A DNA stretch of 64,000 nt from Ilumatobacter fluminis (lineage in GTDB: Bacteria; Actinomycetota; Acidimicrobiia; Acidimicrobiales; Ilumatobacteraceae). The stretch covers positions 62,001 to 126,000 of the forward strand of contig NZ_SOAU01000001.1 of the NCBI RefSeq assembly GCF_004364865.1, written 5' to 3'. This document shows positions 25,184-34,595 of the stretch, one piece after another (within the stretch, counting starts at the first letter, position 1; each line of letters starts with the position of its first letter). Below the pieces are notes generated by a model that saw only the letters and a list, made by a program, of their open reading frames with translations, was not told the origin of the DNA and searched no databases. The translations under genes were made by a program, and so were the position numbers.

Positions 25184-27160
25184 ATGGACCGAAACGACCT
25201 CCGCAGCGCGCTGTTGCGTCTCGCCTCGAACCACCTCTGGACCTACGAGTACCGCACCGCCGCGCTGTTCGACGCGTTGCCGACCGCGACGGTCGATCAG
25301 CACCCGTTCACGGCCGTGCGCTCGCTGACCGACGACCAGGTCGCGTCGCTCGCTGCCGACGACGCGTTCGTCGGCGCGGTGGCCGATCGGCTCGCCCATC
25401 TCGACGGGGTGATGGCGTCGGCGGTGACGTCACCCGACGTCGTCTACTACTCACCCGAGTTCGGCATCACCGATGTCGTCCCCCAGTATTCGGGCGGTCT
25501 CGGCATCCTGGCCGGTGACCACCTGAAGTCGGTCAGCGACCTCGAGATCGGCCTCGGCGCCGTCGGCCTCTTCTACCGCCACGGCTTCTTCCGCCAGTAC
25601 CTCGACGGCGGCCGCCAGGCCGAGCGGATCGAGACCTACCAGGCCGACGACTTCGGATTCACCGACACCGGCATCGTCGTCGAGGTGCCGGTCGCCGACC
25701 GGGTCGTCGATGCGAAGGTCTGGAAGATGGAGGTCGGTCGGGTGCCGCTCCTGCTGCTCGACACCGACCTGCCGCAGAACTCCGAACACGACCGGGCGAT
25801 CACCGATCAGCTCTACGGCGGCGACCAGCTGCACCGGCTCGAACAAGAACTCGTGCTCGGTGTCGGCGGTGCACGCGCCGTCGCGGCGATGGGTTGGACG
25901 CCCGGCGTGCACCACTCCAACGAGGGCCACGCCGGCTTCCTCGCGATCGAGCTGCTCGACCGTGCCCGCGCCGGCGACGCCGCAACGCTCGACGACGCGA
26001 TCGAGGCGATCCGCCCGCACGTGCTCTTCACGACCCACACCCCGGTGCCCGCCGGCATCGACCGGTTCGCGCACGCGATGATCGCACCGCACCTGCAGCC
26101 GTGGGCCGACTCGTGGGGCGACCCGATCGCCGACGTACTCGCGCTGGGCCCCGACCCCGACGACGCCAAGACGTTCAACATGGCCGCGCTGTGCCTGAAG
26201 GTCGCGGCCCGGGCGAACGGTGTGTCGAAGCTGCACGGCGAGGTCAGCCGTGACCTGTTCGGCGACGTGCCCGGCGGTTCCGACATCTCGTCGGTCACCA
26301 ACGGTGTGCACGCCCGCACGTGGGTCAGCCCCACCCTGCAGGATCTGTTCGACGCCCGCCTCGGCACCGACTGGGCGCTCGGCAACGCCGGCGCATGGGA
26401 GCGCATCGACGACGTCGAGTCGGACGCGATCGTCACGGCCCGTGCCACCGACAAGGCGCCGCTCATCGAGCTGCTCGCCGAACGGTCGGGCGCGACGCTC
26501 GACCCTGATGCGCTCGTGATCGGATTCGCCCGCCGCTTCGCCACCTACAAGCGGGCCAACCTGCTGCTCCGCCACCCCGACGTGCTGGCCGCGCTGCTGG
26601 CCGACGACGAGCGTCCGATCCACATCCTGTTCGCCGGCAAAGCCCACCCGGCCGACAAGCCCGGCAAGCAGCTCATCGAGCAGGTCGTCGCCTACGGCGC
26701 ATCGGCCGAGGCGAACGGTCGCTTCTCGTTCATCCCCGACTACGACATCGGTGTCGCTCGCGCCCTCTACTTCGGGTGCGACGTGTGGCTGAACAACCCG
26801 GTGCGGCCGCGTGAGGCGTCGGGGACGAGCGGCGAGAAGGCGGCGCTCAACGGCGGGCTGAACTGTTCGATCCTCGACGGCTGGTGGGCCGAGATGTCCG
26901 ACGGTCGCAACGGTTGGGACATCCCGACGTCCGACGCCACCGACGACGACGTCCGCGACACCGAGGAGTCGGCGTCGGCGTTGTCACTGCTCGGCGACAT
27001 CGCCGCCGAGTTCCACGCCGACGGCTCGGGCCGTCCGTCGGAGGCGTGGGTCGACCGGATGCGTCACAACTGGCGCACCCTCGGCCCCAAGGTCACCGCT
27101 GCCCGCATGGTGTCCGACTACGACAACGAGCTCTACCAACCGATGCTGCGCGCCCTCTGA
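25184..27160 (+). CDS. glgP: Alpha-glucan (glycogen) phosphorylase
   Basis: A 658-residue GT35-family enzyme. It releases glucose-1-phosphate from glycogen or maltodextrin. Features: an N-terminal DUF3417-like short region, YYSPEFGITDVVPQYSGGLGILAGDHLKS, GWTPGVHHSNEGHAGFLAIE, then ATYKRANLL and the cofactor segment REASGTSGEKAALNGGLN (PLP Lys in SGEK). The length fits the compact TIGR02094 subgroup. The start follows AGGAGA at 25172-25177 (6 nt spacing). No other glycogen genes are adjacent. Confidence 0.93.
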   Translation: MDRNDLRSALLRLASNHLWTYEYRTAALFDALPTATVDQHPFTAVRSLTDDQVASLAADDAFVGAVADRLAHLDGVMASAVTSPDVVYYSPEFGITDVVPQYSGGLGILAGDHLKSVSDLEIGLGAVGLFYRHGFFRQYLDGGRQAERIETYQADDFGFTDTGIVVEVPVADRVVDAKVWKMEVGRVPLLLLDTDLPQNSEHDRAITDQLYGGDQLHRLEQELVLGVGGARAVAAMGWTPGVHHSNEGHAGFLAIELLDRARAGDAATLDDAIEAIRPHVLFTTHTPVPAGIDRFAHAMIAPHLQPWADSWGDPIADVLALGPDPDDAKTFNMAALCLKVAARANGVSKLHGEVSRDLFGDVPGGSDISSVTNGVHARTWVSPTLQDLFDARLGTDWALGNAGAWERIDDVESDAIVTARATDKAPLIELLAERSGATLDPDALVIGFARRFATYKRANLLLRHPDVLAALLADDERPIHILFAGKAHPADKPGKQLIEQVVAYGASAEANGRFSFIPDYDIGVARALYFGCDVWLNNPVRPREASGTSGEKAALNGGLNCSILDGWWAEMSDGRNGWDIPTSDATDDDVRDTEESASALSLLGDIAAEFHADGSGRPSEAWVDRMRHNWRTLGPKVTAARMVSDYDNELYQPMLRAL

Positions 27161-27171
27161 CGCTGGCTGAC

Positions 27172-27184
27172 CAGGCGCGACGCG
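27172..27184 (+). terminator. Short GC hairpin after glgP, possible terminator
   Basis: GGCGCG and CGCGCC flank a single A, folding into a compact GC-only hairpin 12 bp after the stop. No T-run follows. Confidence 0.3.
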
Positions 27185-27241
27185 CCCGGTGAGGAGAAAT
27201 TGTCGTCTCCGATTTGACGAGCTGGCCCGTCGATGTCAGGG

Positions 27242-27253
27242 TTGGTATACCAA
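27242..27253. promoter_or_regulatory. Perfect palindrome TTGGTATACCAA, probable GntR operator
   Basis: A 12-bp perfect dyad, 32 bp upstream of the first gene of the sugar-acid operon. FadR-subfamily GntR proteins commonly bind TNGTnnnACNA-type sites, which this matches (TGGTATACCA). The operon encodes a FadR-type GntR protein at 32755, making autoregulation of the whole operon likely by inference. Confidence 0.7.
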
Positions 27254-27284
27254 ATACGGAACACCGTGATCCTGAGGGGGAATC

Positions 27285-28448
27285 ATGATCAACCGGTCCC
27301 GCACCCGTCGCTGTGGTGCACTCATTGCTGCTCTCGCCCTGACCGTCGCCGCGTGCGGCGGCGACGACGACGCCGCTGACAACGACGAACCGACGTCGAC
27401 GGAAGACAGCTCGGATGCCGACGCCGGTGACGACGCCGACGCCGGTGACGATGCCGACGCCGGTGACGATGCCGACGCCGGTGACGATGCCGACGAAGGG
27501 GGTGCGACCACCGACGCGCCGTCCGACTCGGGTGCCGAGATCGACGGCACGATCACGATCATCGTGCCCGCGAATGCGGGCGGCGGGTTCGACATCGCCG
27601 CTCGTTCGTTGCAGCCGGCTGTGTCCGAGACCGCCGGCAACGACGTCGTCGTGCAGAACCTGCCGGGTGCGGGTGGTGCGATCGGCGCCGAGCGACTCTT
27701 CAGCGAGGATGCCGACGGGACGACGATGATGATCGTGTCGCGTTCGATCTCCGCGCTGCCCTACACCGGTACACCCGAGATCGATCCCGTCACGGACATG
27801 GCGCCTGTCGGTGTCACGCACCAGGACGTCGCAGCGCTCACCGTACGGGCCGACGCCGAGTACCAGACGATCGACGAGTTCCTCGCGTATGCCGCGGAGA
27901 ACCCCGGCGAGATCTTGATCGGCACGTCGGGGACCGGCGGTGTCTGGCATGCGGCCGGACTCACCCTGGCTCGTGAGGCAGGCGTCGAGTTCTCCTTCAT
28001 CCAGTACGACGGCGGTTCGGCTGCCGGCAACGCGCTGATCGCCGGTGAGATCGACGCCGTGACGATCGGGGCGCCCGAGACCCGGCCGTTCATCGAGAGC
28101 GGCGACGCCGTGATGCTCGGCGTGATGGGTGCCGAGCGTTCGGCGCTGTACCCCGATGTCCCGACCTTCCAAGAATCGGGCGTCGATGTCGAGTACGTGG
28201 TGTGGCGCGGCTACGTCGTCGACTCCGAGACACCGGACGACGTCCGTCTCGCACTGTCCGCCCTCGTCGAGGAAGCGGCAGCGAGCGAGACGAACCAGAC
28301 CGCCATGGCCAATGCCGGCTTCGAGACGACGTGGATCGGCCCGGACGAGTTCGGGGCCTTGATCAGCGACGAGGACGAGCAGTTCCGCGAGCTCTTCGGC
28401 GGTGAAGCCTTCGTCGTCTCCGAGCCCGAGCGGGTCGCCGGCAGCTGA
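27285..28448 (+). CDS. TctC-type substrate-binding lipoprotein of a tripartite tricarboxylate transporter
   Basis: A 387-residue exported lipoprotein with lipobox LTVAAC (Cys about 24). The linker is a low-complexity acidic stretch of DADAGD repeats (residues 43-70). The binding domain begins at TITIIVPANAGGGFDIAAR, the TctC pattern, with VVVQNLPGAGGAIGAE and GTSGTGGVWHAAG. The protein captures a carboxylate outside the membrane for the TctA/B channel encoded next. It is the first gene of the operon; a GAGGGGG ribosome-binding site precedes the ATG. Confidence 0.93.
   Translation: MINRSRTRRCGALIAALALTVAACGGDDDAADNDEPTSTEDSSDADAGDDADAGDDADAGDDADAGDDADEGGATTDAPSDSGAEIDGTITIIVPANAGGGFDIAARSLQPAVSETAGNDVVVQNLPGAGGAIGAERLFSEDADGTTMMIVSRSISALPYTGTPEIDPVTDMAPVGVTHQDVAALTVRADAEYQTIDEFLAYAAENPGEILIGTSGTGGVWHAAGLTLAREAGVEFSFIQYDGGSAAGNALIAGEIDAVTIGAPETRPFIESGDAVMLGVMGAERSALYPDVPTFQESGVDVEYVVWRGYVVDSETPDDVRLALSALVEEAAASETNQTAMANAGFETTWIGPDEFGALISDEDEQFRELFGGEAFVVSEPERVAGS
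27414..27494. repeat. 18-bp tandem repeat, about 4.5 copies, in the tctC linker
   Basis: The unit GATGCCGACGCCGGTGAC (encoding DADAGD) repeats from 27414, with one GAC/GAT change in the second unit. It ends with a half unit at 27486-27494. It is in frame, so unit gain or loss would only change linker length. Confidence 0.85.
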
Positions 28449-28455
28449 CCGTCCG

Positions 28456-28980
28456 ATGCGCGATGTCGTGACCGGCGCCGTGGTCGCCGTCATCGGGACG
28501 TTCATCTTGATCGAAGCGCTCCGCTTGCCGGATGCCGCAACGGTCACGAACGACCCGGCACTTCTCCCCGAACTGGTCGGCGGCCTTCTGATCGTGTGCG
28601 GTCTGATCGTCGTCGGCCAGGGGTGGTATCACCTCCGGACCGGCACGACAGCGAGCAGTTCCGGGCATGTTCCGCTCCCCGACGTCGAGGCGCTCGACGA
28701 GCTCGAGACCGAGGGGAGCGCAGAGGACGAATCGCCCGACTACGTGACGACGGCGGCGATGGCCGTCACGGTCATCGCCTACGCCGCCCTCGCGTTCAGG
28801 GTCGGTTATCTCACGACGACATTCGCATTCCTCGTCGGCGCGCCGATCCTGCTCAGCTGGACGCCCCGTGGGCGACGGCTGCTGGTCCTGTTGGGATTTG
28901 CGGTCGGCATGGTGATCGCCATCCGGCTCGTGTTCATCTCGGCCTTGAACGTCCCGCTGCCGGAGACGCCACTGCCATGA
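28456..28980 (+). CDS. TctB-type small membrane subunit of the tripartite tricarboxylate transporter
   Basis: A 174-residue protein with four hydrophobic helices. The first two (VTGAVVAVIGTFILIEAL, LVGGLLIVCGLIVVGQG) are separated from the last two by an acidic loop (EALDELETEGSAED). The size and order between tctC and tctA are typical of TctB. The start at 28456 is 7 bp after the tctC stop. Its stop overlaps the tctA start (ATGA). Confidence 0.88.
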   Translation: MRDVVTGAVVAVIGTFILIEALRLPDAATVTNDPALLPELVGGLLIVCGLIVVGQGWYHLRTGTTASSSGHVPLPDVEALDELETEGSAEDESPDYVTTAAMAVTVIAYAALAFRVGYLTTTFAFLVGAPILLSWTPRGRRLLVLLGFAVGMVIAIRLVFISALNVPLPETPLP

Positions 28981-30551
28981 TCGCCGTCGGCACATCCCTG
29001 TACACGTCGGGCTGGGACCTGGTCGCGAACCCGGTGACGCTGCTGCTGATCCTCGGTGGCGTCTCCGTCGGTCTCGCGGTCGGCGCGATCCCCGGCCTCA
29101 CGGCGAACATGAGCGTCGCGGTGCTGGCCCCGTTCACGTTCACGATGAACCCGACCGACGCGATCGCCGTGCTCACCGGTATCTGGCTCGGCTCGCTCTA
29201 CGGCGGAACGATCCCGGCCGTGCTGATCAACATGCCGGGCACGCCGGCCGACCTGATGACGACGCTCGACGGATACCCGATGAGCAAACGGGGTGAAGCC
29301 GGCCGCGCGATCGGCATCGGCGTGATCTCGTCGTTCTGCGGCGGGATGGTCGCCGTGCTGATCCTCGGGATCGGCGGCCCCGCCCTCGCCGGTGTCGCAC
29401 GGCAGTTCGGCTCGATCGAGTACTTCGCGGTCGCCTTCCTCGGCCTGTCGGTGATGGCCTACGTCGCCGGATCGTCGCTGGTGAAGGGCGTGATCAGCGC
29501 CCTGCTCGGACTCTTCGTGGGGCTGATCGGGCGCGATCTGTTGTCGGGTCAGGCGAGGTACACCTTCGACGAGCCCAACCTGTTCGGCGGCGTCAACTTC
29601 ATCGCCGTGATCATCGGCATCTTCGGGATGGCCGAGGTGCTGGAGCAGGTGTATTCGCGACTGCATCGGGTCGATCCCGAGGTCCAGGAGGTGACCGGCA
29701 TCCGCACCGCCCTGCGCGACATCCCTCCGGTCAAGTGGGTGATCGCTCGATCGTCGATCATCGGGACCTTCGTCGGCATCCTGCCCGGAGCGGGCGCCAC
29801 CATCGCCTCGGTGATCTCGTACGGGGCACAGAGCCGTCTCTCGAAGAAGCCCGACGAGCTCGGAACCGGTTCACCGGAGGGCATCGCTGCCTCCGACACG
29901 GCCAACAACGCGTGCAGTGGCGGAGCGTTGATGACGATGCTGACGATCGGCATCCCCGGCGACGCGCTCACGGCAATTCTGCTCGGAGCGTTGGTCGTCC
30001 AGGGTGTTCAGCCCGGTCCGTTGCTCTTCGAGAACGACATGGAGCTCGTCTCGTCGATCTTCATCAGCCTGCTGATCGCGAACATCTGTCTGCTCGTGAT
30101 CGGTCTGATCGCTGCGCGGCGGATGGCGAAGATCCTGTCGGTGCCGCGATCGCTGCTCCTCCCGGCGGTCGCAGCGTTGTCGATCATCGGCACGTACGCG
30201 ATCAACAACAGCGTGTACGAGGTCGGGATCATGCTCGTCTTCGCGATCCTCGGTTTCGTCATGTCGAGGGTCGGCATCCCCAAGCCGCCGCTCGTGCTGG
30301 CCCTGATCCTCGGGCCGATCCTCGAGACCAACCTTCGACGCTCGTTGCAGATCAGCGACGGCAACGTCTCCGACTGGCTCGGCCAGCTGTTGACGAGCCA
30401 CATCGGTCTGCCGGTCTTCCTCGCGAGCATAGCGATGCTCACCATGCCCATCGTCGGTGGTGTCCGCTCGATGCGAGCCCGTCGGACCGCCCTCGCAGCC
30501 GGCGGAGACGTCGCCGACGTCGACCCCGACCAGAAGGAGACCGTCGAATGA
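28977..30551 (+). CDS. TctA-type large membrane subunit of the tripartite tricarboxylate transporter
   Basis: A 524-residue protein with about 12 membrane helices. The duplicated TctA signature GAIPGLTANMSVAVLAPF, and later GILPGAGATIASVISYG with GGALMTMLTIGIPG, is clear. GTPADLMTTLDGYPM is another conserved segment. With TctC and TctB it imports a carboxylate using an ion gradient. It is translationally coupled to both neighbours by ATGA overlaps. Confidence 0.95.
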   Translation: MIAVGTSLYTSGWDLVANPVTLLLILGGVSVGLAVGAIPGLTANMSVAVLAPFTFTMNPTDAIAVLTGIWLGSLYGGTIPAVLINMPGTPADLMTTLDGYPMSKRGEAGRAIGIGVISSFCGGMVAVLILGIGGPALAGVARQFGSIEYFAVAFLGLSVMAYVAGSSLVKGVISALLGLFVGLIGRDLLSGQARYTFDEPNLFGGVNFIAVIIGIFGMAEVLEQVYSRLHRVDPEVQEVTGIRTALRDIPPVKWVIARSSIIGTFVGILPGAGATIASVISYGAQSRLSKKPDELGTGSPEGIAASDTANNACSGGALMTMLTIGIPGDALTAILLGALVVQGVQPGPLLFENDMELVSSIFISLLIANICLLVIGLIAARRMAKILSVPRSLLLPAVAALSIIGTYAINNSVYEVGIMLVFAILGFVMSRVGIPKPPLVLALILGPILETNLRRSLQISDGNVSDWLGQLLTSHIGLPVFLASIAMLTMPIVGGVRSMRARRTALAAGGDVADVDPDQKETVE

Positions 30552-31516
30552 CCACGCACCCATCCTCGAACACCGGCGACGACATCGGACGCATCGTCTT
30601 CGGTGCAATGACCTTCGGTGCTCCGGTCGACGAGGGCGACGCTGCCGAGATGGTCGACGTGTGTCGTGCCGCCGGGGTGAAGATGTTCGACACGTCCAAC
30701 AACTATGCGGGTGGTGAGTCGGAACGGATGCTCGGTCGGATCGTCGCGCCGTTCCGCGACGAGGTGCTCATCTCGACGAAGAGCGGCAGCCACGTCTATC
30801 AGGACGACCCCGAACTCAGCGGTCTGACCCGGAAGGCGATCCACGCCGCGGTCGACGCCAGCCTGACGCGACTCGGGACGGACTACGTCGACTACTACTA
30901 CTTCCACCGACCCGACTGGAACACCCCGATCGAGGAGTCGCTGGAAGCCGTCCACGAACTCGTCGAGGCCGGCAAGGTCCGATATCTGGCGCAGTCGAAC
31001 TTCGCGGCGTGGCAGATCACCGAGATGCACTGGATCGCCGAGCGGGAGGGCTGGCCGACGCCCGCGCTGTCGCAGCAGATGTACAACCTCGTCGGTCGAC
31101 GGGTCGAGGAGGAGTACGAGGCTTGTGCTTCGCGTCTCGGCCTCACCACGCTCGTGTACAACCCGCTCGCCGGCGGCCTCCTGACCGGCAAGCATCGACG
31201 AGACCAGTCGCCCGGCGACGGACGGTTCGCGAAGGAGATCTACCGCGATCGCTACTGGAACGACACCCAGTTCGACGCCGTCGAACGGCTCGCAGGAATC
31301 GCGTCGAACGCCGGAGTGACCCTGATCGAACTCGCCTTCCGCTGGGTTCTCAGCCGGTCACTGACCTCGGCGATGCTGTTGGGCGCGTCGAACATCGAGC
31401 AGCTCCGTGCGAACCTCGCCGCCATCGACGGCCCCGCTCCCGACGCCGACACGATCGCCGCGTGCGACGAGGTCTGGACCACGCTCCGAGGCGCCGCACC
31501 GGCGTACAACCGCTGA
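30548..31516 (+). CDS. Aldo/keto reductase
   Basis: A 322-residue (beta/alpha)8 NADPH-dependent reductase. The catalytic tetrad is visible: Asp and Tyr in [13 protein letters not shown], Lys in ISTKSG, and His in YYFHRPDW. The C-terminal NADPH-binding helix [13 protein letters not shown] is intact. It probably interconverts an aldehyde or keto intermediate in the sugar-acid pathway. The start overlaps the tctA stop (ATGA), so it belongs to the operon. Confidence 0.92.
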   Translation: MTTHPSSNTGDDIGRIVFGAMTFGAPVDEGDAAEMVDVCRAAGVKMFDTSNNYAGGESERMLGRIVAPFRDEVLISTKSGSHVYQDDPELSGLTRKAIHAAVDASLTRLGTDYVDYYYFHRPDWNTPIEESLEAVHELVEAGKVRYLAQSNFAAWQITEMHWIAEREGWPTPALSQQMYNLVGRRVEEEYEACASRLGLTTLVYNPLAGGLLTGKHRRDQSPGDGRFAKEIYRDRYWNDTQFDAVERLAGIASNAGVTLIELAFRWVLSRSLTSAMLLGASNIEQLRANLAAIDGPAPDADTIAACDEVWTTLRGAAPAYNR

Positions 31517-31517
31517 G

Positions 31518-32741
31518 ATGAAGATCACCGACATCCGCGCAACGACCGTCGCGATCCCGCTCGAGGCCCCGCTCCGGCACGCCAACGGCGGGCACTGGGG
31601 TCGCTTCGTCCGCACCATCGTCGAGATCGACACCGACAATGGGCTGACCGGCATCGGTGAGTTGCGCGGCGCCGGTGCGCCCACCGAGGAGGCGATCGTC
31701 GGGCTGCGCAAGTACTTGATCGGGCACGACCCGTTCGACCTCGAGGCGATGCGGTTCGCCCTCCTGAATCCGACCGCGGCTCTATACGGCAACCGCGGTC
31801 ACGTGTTCGCCGCCGTCGAGATGGCGTGTCTCGACCTGATGGGCAAGTCGGTCGACCTGCCGGTGTCGCAGCTGCTCGGCGGTCGCGTCCGATCGTCGGT
31901 CGAGTTCGCCAGCTACCTCTTCTTCCGGTACCCGGCCGACGACGGATCCGGTGAGGTGCGGACACCCGAGCAGTTGGTGGAGTTCGCGCTCGACGCGAAG
32001 CGGCGACACGGATTCCGAGCCCACAAGCTGAAGGGCGGGGTCTTCCATCCCGACTACGAACTCGAGTGTTTCCAAGCGTTGGCCGCGGCGGTGCCCGGTG
32101 ACGGCCTGCGATACGACCCGAACTCGGTCCTCTCCGTCGAGCAGTCGATCCGGTTCGGGCGAGCAATCGAGCACCTCCGCAACGACTACTTCGAGGACCC
32201 GACGTGGGGCCTCGGCGGCATGCGACGGGTTCGTGAACAGGTGCGCATCCCGCTTGCCACGAACGCCGTCGTCGTCGGCTTCGAACAGCTCGCGGCCAAC
32301 ATCCACGATCCCGCGGTCGACGTCATCTTGCTCGACCTGCACTTCTGGGGCGGGGTCCGCGCCTGCATCAAGGCCGCAGGCGTTTGCGAGACGTTCCAAC
32401 TGAGTGTGGCGATGCACTCGTCGGGCGAGTCCGGGATCGGCCTTGCCGCGATGCTGCAGACCGCCTCGGTGCTCCCGAACATGCCCTTCGCCATCGACAC
32501 CCACTACCACCACCTCGTCGACGATGTCATCATGGGCGGGAAGCTCGAGTACGTCGACGGCCACCTCGCGGTCCCGGAAGGTCCGGGGCTCGGAGTCACA
32601 CTCGACCCCGAACGGGTCGAGCAGTACGCGGCCTATTTCCGAGAGATGGGCAACTACACCTACGACCGCGATCCCCATCGCCCGGGTTGGTATCCGCTGA
32701 TCCCGAACGAGCGATGGGCAGACCCGACCTACTCGCCATGA
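31518..32741 (+). CDS. Enolase-superfamily sugar-acid dehydratase, glucarate-dehydratase-like
   Basis: A 407-residue protein with the N-terminal capping domain and TIM barrel of the MR/MLE group. Catalytic and metal residues appear in the glucarate dehydratase pattern: HKLKGGV (KxK base), RYDPNSVLS (Asp, Asn), FEDPTWG (Glu), IPLATNAVV (Asn) and a His in MHSSGESG. It abstracts a proton alpha to a carboxylate and expels water to give a keto-deoxy-aldarate. It is about 40 residues shorter than classical glucarate dehydratase, so the substrate may be another aldarate or sugar acid. It begins 1 bp after the aldo/keto reductase stop. Confidence 0.88.
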   Translation: MKITDIRATTVAIPLEAPLRHANGGHWGRFVRTIVEIDTDNGLTGIGELRGAGAPTEEAIVGLRKYLIGHDPFDLEAMRFALLNPTAALYGNRGHVFAAVEMACLDLMGKSVDLPVSQLLGGRVRSSVEFASYLFFRYPADDGSGEVRTPEQLVEFALDAKRRHGFRAHKLKGGVFHPDYELECFQALAAAVPGDGLRYDPNSVLSVEQSIRFGRAIEHLRNDYFEDPTWGLGGMRRVREQVRIPLATNAVVVGFEQLAANIHDPAVDVILLDLHFWGGVRACIKAAGVCETFQLSVAMHSSGESGIGLAAMLQTASVLPNMPFAIDTHYHHLVDDVIMGGKLEYVDGHLAVPEGPGLGVTLDPERVEQYAAYFREMGNYTYDRDPHRPGWYPLIPNERWADPTYSP

Positions 32742-32754
32742 CAGGGGAGAGGCA

Positions 32755-33450
32755 ATGAGCGAGTCCGACACCAAGGCGCTCCATCCGATCGAGAACGTCC
32801 AGCTCGGCGAGCGGACCTACGAACAACTGCGCGCCGCCATCGTCGCGGTCGAGCTCCGACCGGGTGAGGTCCTCAAGGACCGCGAGCTCGCCGCTCGCCT
32901 GGCGGTCAGCCGAACGCCGGTGCGCGAGGCGCTCTATCGGCTCGAGGCGGTCGGCCTCGTCGAGTCGAGAGGCCGGTCCGGTTGGGCGGTGGCGTCGTTC
33001 ACGGAGCGCGATGTCCACGATCTGTTCGAGATGCGCCGGCTCCTCGAGCCAGTCGGTCTCGACCGGCTCGCGAAGCAGTTCGACCCCGACGCCGTCGCCC
33101 GACTCGGTCGAGCGTTCGACGGCTTCGAGAATCGGATCGCTCCCGAACTGCTCCCCGACTACTTCGGCGCCGACCACGCCTTCCACAAGCTCCTCATCGA
33201 GTGCAGCGGAAACGAACGGCTCCAAGGCTTCTACGCGATCGTCGAGGACCACATCGATCGTGGCCGACACCTGCTCCTGACCGAGGTGGCCGATCGCGTC
33301 GATGCCACGCTCGACGAACACCTCTCGATCGTCGAGGCGATCGTGGCCGGCGATTTCGACCGGGCGAAGGTCGAGCTACTCAGCCACCTGCACACCGGCG
33401 AGGCGATGATGACCAACCAACTCCGCAACCTGATGGAGAGACATGAGTAA
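32755..33450 (+). CDS. GntR-family (FadR/FCD) transcriptional regulator
   Basis: A 231-residue protein. The winged-helix HTH (TYEQLRAAIVAVELRPGEVL, DRELAARLAVSRTPVREALYRLEAVGLVE) is followed by an FCD ligand domain. The FCD metal-binding His/Asp positions are visible (EMRRLLEP, FHKLLIECSGN, DEHLSIVEAI). GGGGAGAGG precedes the ATG. Its location inside the operon and the palindrome at 27242 suggest it represses the operon until a pathway acid is bound. Confidence 0.92.
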   Translation: MSESDTKALHPIENVQLGERTYEQLRAAIVAVELRPGEVLKDRELAARLAVSRTPVREALYRLEAVGLVESRGRSGWAVASFTERDVHDLFEMRRLLEPVGLDRLAKQFDPDAVARLGRAFDGFENRIAPELLPDYFGADHAFHKLLIECSGNERLQGFYAIVEDHIDRGRHLLLTEVADRVDATLDEHLSIVEAIVAGDFDRAKVELLSHLHTGEAMMTNQLRNLMERHE

Positions 33451-34540
33451 GCCAGCGTACGTTCAGGGAACCGCCACGGATGCTCCCCCGGTCCGAGTCA
33501 CGATCGACGATCTCCGCACACACTGTGCGGGCGTCCTCGATGCCTGCGGGTTGCCGTCCGAGGCCTCGCATCTGGTCGCCGACTCGCTCGTCGACGCCGA
33601 GGCGCGAGGGATCTCGTCACACGGCGTGACCCGCACGCGGATCTACGGCGAGCGTCTGCGCGCCGGCATGATCAACGCGGCCGCCGAGCCGCACGTCGTC
33701 TCGACTCGCACGGCGGCGCTCCAGGTCGACGCCGACAATGCGATCGGGCACGTCGGAGCGCTCGCCGGGCTCGACGCGGCGACGGAGCGTGCTGTCGAAA
33801 CCGGCATCGCCGCCGCCGGCGTCCACAACTCGAACCATTGCGGCACGTTGGCCTACTTCACCCGCCGAGCGGCCGAGCGAGGCCTGGTGACGATGGCGAT
33901 GTCGACGGCGCCGACGACGATGGTCTACTTCGGCGGTCGGTCGCGGGCGGTCGGCACGAACCCGATCAGCATGTCGGTGCCGCGACCGGGGCACCCGCCG
34001 ATCACGGTCGACATGGCGACGAGCGCGACGGCCCGCGGCAAGATCATCCTCGCCAACCAGCTCGGCCAGTCGATCCCCGAAGGCTGGGCGGTCGACGACG
34101 CTGGGCGGCCGACCACCGACAGCGCCGCCGCGCTGCTCGGTTCGGTGCTGCCCGTCGGAGGCGCGAAGGGTTCCGGTCTTGCGATGATGGTCGAGTTGCT
34201 GTGCGGCGCGCTGATCGCCGACGTGACCGGTGACGGCATCGGCGACATGTACGAAGACTGGACCCGGCCACAGCGCGTCAGCCATCTGTTCATCGCCCTC
34301 GACCCGGATGCATGGGTCGGTCGCGACACGTTCGCACGCCACATCGACGGGTTCGCCGAGCGAGTGCACGGCCTGCCCCCGGCCGAAGGCTTCGACGGGG
34401 TGCTGCTGCCCGGCGAGGTCGAAGACCGCAAACTCGACGCGGCCCGGACCGACGGCGTTCAGCTCTCGGCGACGGTCGCTGCCGACCTCGACGCCATGGC
34501 AGAGCTCGCCGACTACGACGGCCGCCTCGTCGTGGCCTGA
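33443..34540 (+). CDS. Ldh2-type (malate/L-lactate/ureidoglycolate dehydrogenase family) oxidoreductase
   Basis: A 365-residue NAD(P)-dependent dehydrogenase of the YlbC/AllD/Mdh (LDH2) family. It does not have the classical Rossmann fold. Conserved parts are RGISSHGVTRTRIYGERL (catalytic His), NSNHCGTLAYFTRRA, GTNPISMSVP and GGAKGSGLAMMVELL. It oxidises a 2-hydroxyacid or reduces a 2-oxoacid. The first 8 bp overlap the end of the GntR gene. Confidence 0.9.
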   Translation: MSKPAYVQGTATDAPPVRVTIDDLRTHCAGVLDACGLPSEASHLVADSLVDAEARGISSHGVTRTRIYGERLRAGMINAAAEPHVVSTRTAALQVDADNAIGHVGALAGLDAATERAVETGIAAAGVHNSNHCGTLAYFTRRAAERGLVTMAMSTAPTTMVYFGGRSRAVGTNPISMSVPRPGHPPITVDMATSATARGKIILANQLGQSIPEGWAVDDAGRPTTDSAAALLGSVLPVGGAKGSGLAMMVELLCGALIADVTGDGIGDMYEDWTRPQRVSHLFIALDPDAWVGRDTFARHIDGFAERVHGLPPAEGFDGVLLPGEVEDRKLDAARTDGVQLSATVAADLDAMAELADYDGRLVVA

Positions 34541-34595
34541 CCCGGGGGCAGAGCCCCGCCCTCGATCTCGACCCTCGTTCTCGAAAGGACATCCC

